Shown piece after piece: positions 13,556-24,600 of a stretch of 64,000 bases of DNA (within the stretch, counting starts at the first letter, position 1; each line of letters begins with the position of its first letter). The position numbers and the translations under genes were made by a program. The notes below the pieces were generated by a model. The model searched no databases. It saw nothing but the letters and a program-made list of their open reading frames with translations, and was not told the DNA's origin. Origin of the DNA: Casuarius casuarius (Eukaryota > Chordata > Aves > Casuariiformes > Casuariidae); the NCBI GenBank assembly GCA_003342895.1, contig PTFA01000024.1:7252580-7316579 (forward strand). The letters run 5' to 3'.

Positions 13556-14734
13556 TCACATCTCCTTATAGCAAACTCTGCTTGGAATACATCTTTTTTA
13601 ATCCCAGGCACAATGCCAGGTTTGGTGTCTCAAAAGAAAGGTTTAACTGTTTCCCAGAGAAAGAAAGCTTTGTGAGCCTGGGGGATGCGTGGTGGGGTCC
13701 TGCCGGGATGCCACAGGGTGTGAATGATCTCCAGCCCAGGCGTCATTTTTATTTCAGCCAACTGACCAGGTCCAGACTGCTGTCATGTGTGTCCTAGAGC
13801 TACCCCAAACTTTGCTTTAGGCCAGACCATCCCCTACACATATCAGGTCGATAACAGCTTTAACTGTGTTAATGGTAGTATGTTAACAGTGGTGTTAAGC
13901 CACCACTGGCCTCTTCATCTCCTCAGCTGCAAGCAAAGGCCTGAACTTCTAAACACCCATTAAAAATTCAAAAGAACATTTTAAATAGTGCCTCTCCCGT
14001 CCCCAGGAGATAGCAGTTTAAAAAAATGCCCTGGAGTTCAAACCGAGTGCACATGTTGCCCTTGGCTGGTGTAGTATTTCACAACCCAGGGAATTGTTTT
14101 CTCTTCTGGAGCATATTTTACTTCAACTGCTGCATCTGGTCAATAAATGTAAAAAACGTAGATACAAAATGTGCCATGAGAGGCTCCATAATGTTTAAAT
14201 ATTTCAACGAATTGACTTCCTAATATTCCAAGAGGAAGGTTTTGTTTTTATTTTTAAAGGTTTTGTTGTTCCTATTGCTTTCAAGCTGAATACAGCACTT
14301 GAGAGATGCCTTTAAATAGAATCACATTGGGTGATCTTGCAAAACACAAAGAGATGCTACATCATCTCTGAAGCTCCAAGGGAACCAAAATGGGGGAGAG
14401 ATTTAGCCCAGTCACTGCAAGTTAGTAGGTTATATTCAACTTCATTTGTCTTCAAGACTTGACCTTTCATACTGGGCTCCTCCTTGAAGTTTTATTCTTG
14501 CTGTAGACCTTGTGGAATATTTATTCAAAACCGCAGTGGTTTTGCTTGCTCTGTTTCAAAGGCATTTCAAAGTTCATTCCACCAAGCTTGTGACATGTAA
14601 CTAAAGAGAGATCACTTAATGACGGTCTACAAGGGTAGTGTATTTTCCATCACCTCAGAGGAAGGGTCAGTGTACAAAAAAATCATCCAAAAAATCCACA
14701 AATCCAAGACAAAGGTAGTAGGTAAATCATTTTC

Positions 14735-14748
14735 AAAAAAAAAAAAAA
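14735..14748 (+). repeat. Poly(A) run, 14 bases
   Basis: A simple mononucleotide run in non-coding flank. Confidence 0.75.
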
Positions 14749-14790
14749 GAGCTTGCACTAGTATGGTCCAGTTCACATTCTTGCATAGAC

Positions 14791-14814
14791 CTAGTTAGCT
14801 ACCTAGTTAGCTAT
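14791..14814 (+). repeat. 12-bp direct tandem repeat, two copies
   Basis: CTAGTTAGCTAC is followed at once by CTAGTTAGCTAT, differing only in the last base. A small local duplication in non-coding DNA. Confidence 0.8.
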
Positions 14815-16863
14815 ACTAGATGAAAAGGACTTTGAATAGCATGCACCCCGCTCCTCTTTGCTTCCTACCACATTTCTTGTGCTAGGAAGGAGGTTCAGGG
14901 CTGAAGAAATGGAAGCTGAGGGTCCTGCTCAGAGAAGTAAGCCAGGGCACAGTCCAGAGCTTTGGTATCCTGAAAAACTAAGCCTGTCTGAATGACAGTG
15001 AGCAAAAACAGATGGACAGATAGATGGGTACTAAACACACACACACAAAAAAAAGGAAATATGGATTTAGCCAGTCTTATATAGAATTCAAGGGTAAATC
15101 TCCCGCCAGCTCCACTGGTTTTCAAATACCCCACAGCTGTGGGTAGTTTAGACCGGGGGTAAATTTGCGAAGCTGTGTACAAATGCTTAACCTCACTCTG
15201 ACGAAGGCACAGCTCAGGGACTGCAGCCGGCAGAGCTCTCTACACAGCGAAAGCTGCTTTGGTTGTGAGTTTTGCAGCAGTGAAGCTATGCTGCCTGTGT
15301 AATGAGTGTCTCTGCAAGGAACCAAGTTAAGCAGTGTATGCTCACCCTCTCTCTTGGATCCCAATAATATCAATGACTGATTTACCGTTAAATGCAAGAG
15401 ATGTAAGCTCAGAGCTTTCTGTGATGGCCCAATAAGCAAGGATTCCCACTGGCCCATTGAAGTTTCTCCTTATCAGCATTCTCATGCACTTGGAGACTCA
15501 AGAATCATTAAGTGTGTCAAGGACTCAGTAATCACACAATAAAGTAACCACTGATATTGTTTGCATAACTTTTCCTAGTAGAAAGGCTTTCAGGATGTCC
15601 AAGTTCTTCAGCTTTCTGTGATTCATGACTCCTCTCATTTTCCTCCATTGGCAATGCTTTATCACAAGAAAAACATTTATTCGTGCTACTTGAAGATCAG
15701 CTGAGATCACCCTTGAGATTATACTGTACTGGCAATTCAGAACGGGACACTGACAGCTCCATTTACTTATGTTAAAAGCACTTCAGGAAGTTGGTAAGTG
15801 TCATTGTTTGGTTCAGAACAGGAACAAGCAATCATAATCTTAAACACTGAAACATGTAAATCCTGTCAGATTCTGCGCTCACTTTTAAAAGTTAGAAATA
15901 GTTAACAACATTTTAGAAGAAAAGTTTATTTCAGGAGGAGGACTCCCAGAGTTACATAAGTACTCAGACACTGTTAGTTAAAAAACTGATTTGTTGGGAT
16001 CTTCGGTATAGGACAGTACTTCTGCCGTAAATCAGATCTCTCAAATGGGACTGTGTCACTATCCAGATGGTGCAGGAATCTCCATTGCAAATGTCCTTGC
16101 AACGACATCTTCAGCTGGATCAGATGAGACTCCCCAAACTGCAGTTGTAGTGAATTTGTACAGCCCTTGGGGTCCTACTAGGACTGCAAATATCCTGCTA
16201 GGTCCCACCAGGGTGACCCCTCCAGTGCATGCATGATCCACTGCTATCAGCTATTTAAACTACATACAAAATGTATCTTAACTATCTTAACCACATAAAA
16301 GACTATCCTACGTGACCATTCCTACATATGCAGGAACAGTTTCTAACGACTGCTTAAAGTATCTGTGCAAGTTTTGTCAACTCTTGCCTTTGCAAGAGGA
16401 AGTGCCTGGGGGAGTCCACAGGCTTGCCCAGCTCCTCCATCCAGGGTGTTAATCAACACACCTCAGGGCGCTCACAGCACCTATCCACTGGGCCGTGCAC
16501 AGCAGGAGCTGCTGGGGGACGTCCTGGCACCGTAAGGAAGCCACCCCACGGATCGACCCTGTACCGATTCGCCAGGTTTTATTGTGAAGCAGGGTGGGAG
16601 TGCAGTCCATTAATCTGTCGCAAAAGGGTCTGCTGTTGGGGCTATGCAGAGACTAGCTGTGGAGCTCCCATGACTAAGCCCTCTGGGTATGCACTCAGGC
16701 ACAGCCCTTGTACCCAGCTACACCTTGACGGTAACTACAGGAAAAACTTGCATTTGATGACATTCACAGACTGATGACGGTTATGCAAAAGTTGGGCGAT
16801 CAGGAAATATCAGAAGTGCGAGGCAGGGATGAATTGGATATTTCTCTAGATTTTTAATATTTG

Positions 16864-16882
16864 ATTCATTGATTCAATGAAT
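16864..16882. repeat. 19-nt palindrome with 1-nt centre
   Basis: Arms ATTCATTGA and TCAATGAAT flank a single T. AT-rich non-coding DNA and no known function. Confidence 0.8.
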
Positions 16883-18021
16883 ACTCGATATTTCTGTATT
16901 ATCTATTCTAAAGGTTAGAAGAAACTATTCAAGTGCCAGAGAGTCAATAGCCATAATTTTTACCTCATTTAGATTAAGATAAGGTGGTCCAGATACCATC
17001 CAGAGGTCAGGATATTTTAGATTATTAAGACATTAAAAAGCAGCCTTAGCGCCCTAATTGCATGTCTCTGTCTTTGAATCTCCAGGCATTATAGAGGTTC
17101 CCATTTGCAGATGGCCAAACCATTTTTGAAACACAGTCATTGAACAGGGAAAAGATTTCTACTCTAATTAAGTAATTTCCCTATTAGCATTCTTTAAAAT
17201 GATCTTTCCTATTGAATTTAAGTGTATGCCTTCTTCTTTTATACTTGTTTCTATTTTCACTCTGCATTCGCATAATATTATTACATGAATGTGCTACGGA
17301 GCTATTTATATAATGTTATTCCTTATTCAGCCTGTGTCCCATGATCAAGATGTTGCATACAATTCTCCTTTTTCGTAATACTGAAAGCCTACACCCTTTG
17401 GGGTGGCTTCCTTGAACTTTCCTGAAGTTGCTGCTAATGTCCGAGAATCACCCGCTGTTTAGCCTTACGCAGGTATTTGTCCCATGCTAAAACAAAAGCC
17501 CTCGAAGGCCCTGGGCTTTCCTCCCAAGGAGTCTTTCCTCCCTGACTCATTGTGTTTGTTAAACACCAAGTTTTGCAATAAAGTTTGCCTTCTAAGGGGC
17601 AAATTTAGGGTAACTGCGACTCATGAAGAAAGCTTCCTCTCTACTGCCACAGCAACCCCTAAAACCAGGGAACTGCACCGTTTTCTCTGAACTTTGTTGG
17701 AGCATTCAAACTGTATCCGAAGTATCTCGGTGGGAGAGCTTGGAGCCAGCTCGAGGTGGAGATTTGCTGGGGGAGAGTCTGAGACTCGTGTGGACCAAAG
17801 AGTCCTTAGCACGCAGCAGACCCAGGGAGGCACCTGGACACCCAGGGGCTCCAGCCAGCTTGTAATTGTGGGAGTAGTATATTTTCATAAAGTCCATCTG
17901 GCAAAAGGTAAATTTATTCTGAAAATGATGATGATTTTCCCCCACTATATAGCAATGTAGCAAACAACTCTTAAAACATGCTTTAAGGAAGAATTCAAAG
18001 TGTTCAAGCCCAGCTAGACAT

Positions 18022-18044
18022 CGTCTAACCTCAGAGGTTAGACG
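18022..18044. repeat. 23-nt palindrome with 1-nt centre
   Basis: The 11-bp arms at 18022-18032 (CGTCTAACCTC) and 18034-18044 are exact reverse complements around a single A. The compact dyad resembles a binding site for a dimeric protein more than a hairpin, since no loop is left. It sits about 3.6 kb upstream of the SLC28A3 start codon. Function unknown. Confidence 0.85.
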
Positions 18045-20187
18045 CTCTGGACTGTCCATTTGTTACTTTGTGGCTTTCCCCATTGCTCTGTTTTCCAGAG
18101 CAAAGTGGAAATTCCTTTGTCGGTTAGACATTTTTTAGGTCAAAAGTTCACTTTTTCTAGTCTAAATTCAGATTTTCAGAAACGTGTCCTGGTTCCCACC
18201 CCATCAGCTTAGTTCATTTTCCAAATGGTTTAAGAAAATTTGTTTTCTTTCCTTAGCAAAATACAGCAGAAGAAGGAACAGTGCAATCAATAGCAATGCT
18301 TTACGAGGCACACAACACATACATTTGTACAAAATGGCTGCAAAAACATATTGTGCTGCTTTAATAGCGTTTTCTGTCACTTTACCTTGTACAGATGTAA
18401 AAGACTAATAGCAAATGGAAATTCAGGCTTTTATTTAGTGTCTACACTTCACTAAATTTGACTTCTTTCAGATATTTCAAAAATGGATTTATCTTGGTTA
18501 AAACTTTTTATTTTCTGCCTTTCCCCTAAGACTGCTGGACATGTAGTTGGGAATTTTAAAAAGGAATGTTCACCTTTGATAAAAACGAGTCCAAAAGTCA
18601 GACTTTCCAAGAAAATGTATGTTGGGGGAAGGTTTTACATGCGTAAAACTGTCTTTCTTTCCCAGAAGAGACTCATTCCTTCCCTTCACCTGTTCTTCTC
18701 ATGATACTACAGAGTTTTGAGGAAAGGATCCAAGAAAAGAAACCTAACAAACAAAACTTGCAACAAAAATGTCGGTTTCTCAAAGGTACTCTTTTTCTAG
18801 GTTTCAGCCATACGTGTGATAAATTAACAGCAGTCCACTTTGCAGCAGTAACCAGCTGCTTGCAAAATTGTGCAGACACCCAACTGAAGTTCCCCTAAAA
18901 TGAAGTTTTCCTTGGTCCATATCAGAAGTATGTGCAGATAAAGTATATCAGATACTTAATTACTCCAGAGAGCTCCTGAACTTTTCCAGAATGTTGGTTT
19001 TATGTAATAAAGTGCTTCTCTTTCCTAATTTCTCATTTCTCAGGCCTGCTAACAAAAACAGCAGCATCTTTTCAATGAATTCAGAAAATTTTATGGTTAT
19101 TAAAAATGATGTGAGAAAAACCCAGGTAAATTATATATATGCCTTCAAGTGAGAAGGAAATTCCTCCATGTATTAGTCACACTAGGAATTCAACCAGTTA
19201 ACAAACAATATTTATTTTGCATTAATCCCATTTAAATGTTATACACAACAAGAGTAGTGCCTTTCTGACTGGTCTGCCTTTAAAAAAGATAAACAGAGAC
19301 CTGACTGCGAACTATATCAGACTGCAGTTCTACTGACTCTAATTCACACAGAAATACTGGGGCTGAACTTAAAGTTTCTTAATATTATTCCTAGGAAGCA
19401 GTTCCTCAGCTGCTGGAAATTTTTCTCTCTGTAGTTAGGCAACAGAGTTTGGGCAATATATATTGTTTGAGCCTAGCAGTGGTAGCCTGAAGTTGTAAAA
19501 GCACCCTAAAAATTAGCAGTCAGGGTCTTTAATTCTTTCTTTCAGCTGGAAGATTCACATGGGTTTGGAAAACAGATGCCCAGGCTTGTTATCAGTCGAA
19601 ATGGCAGCATGTAGTCTGTTGCACACACAATGTTTCATGAAAGTCAAAGTGGATTTGTCAAAAGGAAAGTCAAAAGGATTTGAACTGTCCAGAAATGGGA
19701 AGGCGCTTGCCATGTGTCAAACATTTAGCAAACTTCTGGCTGATCCTGCCAAAAAAGTAGCAATGGGTTCCCATCTGTTGTTCAACTGCATGAGCCTTTG
19801 CCTGCAGGAGAACGGCGTATTTCATATTTTCTGTCTTGTATGCAGGAGTTGTCTTGGCCATGGGCTTTTTGTTTTATTTTATTATCCCGTAAGTTTACTA
19901 AAGTTAAATATAATTCAGAGGAGGGAGGCTTTGCACTGAAATGATCAAATTGGTATTATTCTGACATTTCTCAATGGAAAAGAATCAGTTTTAAAAATGA
20001 CCTGATAAATTGCCAGAAGGAGAGGAACAGCGGCAGAGAACAGTCGCGGCTGGTTGTAGTCACTGCTGCAGAAGTTTCTTCTGACCATGCAAGTGCAGAC
20101 TAAAGATTTTAGGATTACAGGGGCTGGCTCTGAAAGTGTTTCCTCTGCCCTCTCCCCTCTGCTAGCAAAAGCATGTCCAATACCGGA

Positions 20188-20225
20188 GGGAGGAGGAGGA
20201 GGAGAGAAGGCAGAAAGGAGGAGGC
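20188..20225 (+). repeat. (GGA)n purine-rich microsatellite
   Basis: A run of GGA/GGAG units about 1.4 kb upstream of the SLC28A3 start codon. Homopurine tracts of this kind can form triplex or G-quadruplex structures. No direct regulatory evidence. Confidence 0.6.
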
Positions 20226-21167
20226 AATTCTGTCAAACTTGGTAAAGACACTTACAGCTATTTCTTACTGGTGAACACTGTGCAAACAGAGAGAAGCTAT
20301 TAGCCACAGAAATTGCTCTACTCCCAGAGCAAATATAAATAGCAACAAAGAGGCTGATTTCAAAATCTGAGGCATCAAAAAAGGTTGTTAATTATATATC
20401 CGTTTTTTTCAAAGTCATGCCCTCCTTACTGAAACAATAGAGAAGACAACTTGTCCTCTTTTTAAGCAAATAGTCAGAGAGAGATTCAGAGAGCATACAC
20501 TGCAAGCATGTCGTTTATAATATTAATTAAAACATGGCTGTATGATGCCTTGAATGGATGCAGCATCTTATTTTTTTACATAACTGTTCTGTATTTCCAA
20601 GAAATATATTCAGTCATGATAATCCACTGGCTCTTTATTTCTAAAATAGGACATCATTTTTCCCTCTTTCACAGGAAGAGGAAAAACTCAAGACATCTTC
20701 AATCTCCATGCAGAAAGTTCTGAATTCAAGAACCCAATGAGTAGGAAAGTATTTGTTGCTATTTTTCAAAGAAACAGAATACTTCTTTGTTTTCTTGGTC
20801 CTTGAAGAAATTATATTAGCTCAAATCCTGTCTCTCACTAGCATCAGGAGTAGTTCTACTGTTTTCAGCGAAGGTACACCAAATGACCTGTAAACCAGAA
20901 GTCCGTAGGGAACTAAAAACACATTTAGGAGAGATCCTATTGGCAGTCCTAAGAATATAACTTTGCCCTGCTGCAAATAGCAAGCCTGAAAACCTGTAGG
21001 AGAAAACTTTTTAGTTAAAGGTGAGCAATCACAGGACAGATGAGCAGATGACCCTGTGTCGTGAGACTTAGCATGCCAACCAAAAACGCGCGACAGATAT
21101 TGTTGGAGGCTTGGGAGCGGCTCCTTTTTTCCTGTTTTCTCTTGCTAGATGGTGTCCCTATAACAAC

Positions 21168-21175
21168 TATAAAAG
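21168..21175 (+). promoter_or_regulatory. SLC28A3: Possible TATA box (TATAAAAG) upstream of SLC28A3 exon 1
   Basis: TATAAAAG is a good match to the TATA consensus and would place initiation near 21200, about 430 nt before the start codon. The flank from there to exon 1 is richer in G+C than its surroundings. Upstream ATGs occur between 21377 and 21620, which is unfavourable for an unspliced leader, so the true first exon may be spliced and lie elsewhere. Other TATA-like strings occur nearby (20334, TATAAATA). This is inference from motif and position only. Confidence 0.25.
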
Positions 21176-21630
21176 CACAGCAGTGATATCACAGAAGTGA
21201 CGGCTTGAGAATAGCTGCAAAAAAAGACAAAAAACAGGCTGACTTCCCAAAGATCTGGGTGGGGAAGGTCTCCATTCACTTCTTGCTTCCCCCGAGCGAG
21301 GCAGGAAAGCCAGAAGTCGTGTAAAAACACATATTTGCCTTTGGGCTCGCCTAGAGAGACATCTGCCTTGTGGGGCATGCAGTAATCCTCCCTTCTTGTC
21401 TTGGGAAACGTTGAATTCAGTCTCCCAGCCGGCCAAAAGGGGCTGTTCCAGGGGAGCGGGAAGGTGGAGCCACCGAAGGGTGAGAGCAACCTGAGAGTGC
21501 CTCCAGCTAACCCAACCTCAGCGATAGGCACTGATCCTGTGGATGGATTAACCAGATGCTGGCTGCTGGTGTCCTGTGCCACAGGTAGCTTGTGGCAATC
21601 ACCCCAATCTCTCCTGCTTATGCTAGGCAC

Positions 21631-21687
21631 ATGGAGCTGAAGGAGACTGCCCGTGACCACTCGGGAGTGCACAATTTGGCCTTCCAG
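21631..21687 (+). CDS. SLC28A3: SLC28A3 coding exon 1 (residues 1-19)
   Basis: Encodes [19 protein letters not shown], closely matching the start of human CNT3 (MEL..., ...FQ). The ATG is the first in-frame methionine, since an in-frame TAG lies upstream at 21586-21588. Donor GTAAGC follows at 21688. A pyrimidine-rich acceptor-like string ends in AG at 21625-21626, so a non-coding exon may be spliced just 4 nt before the ATG. An unspliced leader is the alternative. Confidence 0.92.
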
Positions 21688-24600
21688 GTAAGCTCGTTTT
21701 CTTTTTCTTTCTTTCTTTCTTTTTTCTTTTTTTTCTTTTTTCTTTTTTTTTTTTTTTGTGGGAAAGAGGGAGGACTAAGAAACCGCGAACAATGCTCTAG
21801 TTCAGCACACGAACAAAGAAAGAGCAATTTCTGCTCCCCGCCCACAGATCTTTTACACCACCCTACACGTTTTGCACTGATGTCCTGCCAAAGTACAAGG
21901 CTCTTACACAAAAAGCCGGAGCACAATTGACACATTTATGAATAGGCTCCTTTTACTGCCTTCTTCTGCTGCCTAGCATATTGGTATCTTTGAAAAGTCT
22001 CCTGACTCAATAATAATTCACAGGCTGATGGGTCTCGCTGCTAACACATCCATTTATCCCATCTGCACTGAACTAAAGCTGTATTAGTGGCTGCTTTTCC
22101 TGAGGATTGCTAATTTACAGTTCTGTTGAAGGGGAGGTCATTGCTATGCAGCAAATGCCTGTCTCGTCAAAGCAACGTATATTAGCAATACGAGGAAAAC
22201 AGTCATATAAGCGCACTGGGGCAAATCTTTCTTCCACACACGCCACTGCTCAAATAAGGCAGATGTTTCTTTGGAGACACTAAGCATCCAGCATCGTATG
22301 GAACAACAGTGATATCCAAACACTCTGTATCAAGAATTCAGTATTCATTTGTCTACAGAGACACACAAGGGCGAGACTGATTGGATAATCTGCTGGTTAG
22401 GGAATATTTGCAGAAGGTAAGAGATGTAGGGTCAAGTCCCTACTCCAGGCAATAGTAAATAATTCACGCTAAGTGGGACAGCTTCAAGGGGAGATGGAGA
22501 TAATTCAGAGATAACGTAATAGTCCAGTGGTTAGGCCCTTCTCAGGGTAACCAGAGCACACTCATCACACTGCAGCTTCAGAGCAGATGGACGAGCAATT
22601 TGAACTTGGGCCTCCTTCAGTCCAGGGGAAGGAGATCAGAGAGGGCTTCAGCCTGGCTGCATCTGCACGTGAAATAGTGCCTAAGACAGGGCGGTCAGCT
22701 CCCAAAGTCTGTGCCTACAACCCTGCAGAGGAGCAAAGCTGGCTGCAGAGGCTAGGTGCTTCGTGCTATTGGATGGTCTGAATTTAAATAGCACCTCTTT
22801 CCCCAGCAACCTCCACGAAGCAGAGTACAGTGACACCCCTTCATCCCCTCTTTTATGCATCTGACTCACCTAAGCAATGTGCAGGGAACCAGGCACTTCA
22901 CCTCCTGCCCCATCCAGAAAGTGGCAGAGCCTCTCAGTCCCCTCTGAAATAATTCAAATGCCAAATCACTGAGACTGGGCAATAGTGGAGTCTGGGGCTT
23001 GAGGCAGGCTTTCTGGTTGTTTTTTTCCAGAAACACCAGAAGGGAATATAGACATATACAGTTATGCAGTCTACCTCTGACTCAACAAATAAATGATTCC
23101 CTCAAGAAGATAAGCAGAAGAAAATAAATAACTTTCCGCATATACAAAACCAAATCGCAGTAGAAGCCACAAAGAAGAAAAGAATCTCATCAGCTTTTCA
23201 CATTTGCTCATATTTGAGCTTTTGTTACATGAAGAACAAACAGTTTTTTTCTTCCAAGGCATGGTGTCATCCGGTATTTTCTTCTCCAATGCTCAGGCAC
23301 TAAGCAACAAGTATCTTCCCTGAATGATAAAATATAAAAGTGTTCTGGAAAGGAATTAATTTCAGTCATTTTAAATAGCTGTGTGGGATTGCACTCTAAA
23401 TATACCTTCAGATGTACCTGAGCTGTTTAATGATTAAACTGCAAAGTGATCGGAAAAAAAAAAACCAGGGATAAAGTAAATCCAGGTTAGGTACTTTGTT
23501 TCACAAAGTAAATAACATAGCTCTCAATGTTATGCAAAGCAGCTCAGTGCTATCTAGTGATGGGTTAAGGATCTTATCAGAGTTGTACACCAAGAACGAG
23601 AGGCATTGTGCCTGCTGTTGTGGAGAGAACCTAACAGGATGAAGAGGTTGTAGTATATAGTAATAGTCTTTTTAGCTATTCCTACCAATGTTCAAAGGGG
23701 AATAACTTTTTGAGCTCTTTCCAGTTTTCACATTGGCTATAAATACTTAAATGCACACATCTGTTTATGATGCAACAGGATTTCCACTGCAGCACAGAAG
23801 CATGACTCTTTTTCATCTGGACTGTAGTTGGCTCTCCAAAATGAGTTATTCAGTGTTATTTTTCCAAGACAGTGTGCTCTCCATCTGCAGAGTATAAATT
23901 TCTGCTAAAGCCATCAATTACATTTTTAAAAACGCTTGATCCTGCAAAATATCAGCTACTCTTTCTGTATGCTGCACAGGTGCCACTGGAGCTATTCAGA
24001 GGAAAAACCTCCAAAACTGCAGGTCCCGTTTTATTGTCTTGTGATAATGCCAGTATCTGGGGGACTGAGAAGCAACTTCCGCACCGCATTTACAGCTTAC
24101 TCTGGTCTCAAAAGAAAACAGGCAACAAAACCCAAACGTACAGCTCCAGATATCGCTATCTGATGTTAGGGACAGCTCAGTTACTAGCAGCCACTCCAAA
24201 GTACAAAAGGGGAATGAAGATGGTGCATTACAATGAGTAAAGTAGTTGTATTGATTCTAAGAAGATATGTAGCACTTCCCACGCCCACTGATCCTTCCCA
24301 AACACACTCCTACTCCCTCAGCACAACATTTCTGTGATAACAACCTCAGTGCAACTATAAAACTTACATACTGAAATTTCCTGCTTTGGATGCTACCTCA
24401 CAGCTAGAATCGACAGATTGCTGCACTGTTTCTGCCAAGACATTCAGGCTTTTGCTATTTTTATTGCCCTAAATACATGACAAAATGTAAGGAACCTAAA
24501 TCATTATGAAGTATGCTATCCACCTAGTTTCATCACTGTTAAGACTGTTCATATTAAGTGTGTGCGTGACAAGGCAATACACTGTGTCTATATCTGCAAT

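Larger units (their letters stand above)
1..21090. other. 5' flanking non-coding DNA, no gene recognised
   Basis: About 21 kb upstream of the first coding exon. All open frames here are short (the longest are 126-135 codons), lack recognisable domains, and are not joined into exon chains by convincing splice sites. The stretch is AT-rich with scattered simple repeats: A17 at 6184, G17 at 13539, A14 at 14735 and purine-rich tracts near 3380, 10970 and 20185. It also has short palindromes at 7571, 16864 and 18022, and a CpG-dense patch near 10185-10400. In other amniotes the 5' side of SLC28A3 is a large gap before NTRK2, so a gene desert is the expected reading. A non-coding first exon or a lncRNA could lie here and would not be visible from sequence alone. 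Confidence 0.6.

Noticed and set aside
19559..19939. 126-codon plus-strand open frame upstream of exon 1
   Set aside because: Not recognised. No promoter, splice site or polyadenylation context ties it to a gene.
20334..20341. TATAAATA as an alternative promoter
   Set aside because: Common in AT-rich DNA and about 1.3 kb from the start codon with no other promoter feature. TATAAAAG at 21168 is better placed, though also unproven.
21145..21672. 175-codon open frame on the minus strand, antisense to SLC28A3 exon 1
   Set aside because: No recognisable domain, it overlaps the real first exon, and it contains composition-driven low-complexity parts. It is the longest frame in the window but is best read as chance.
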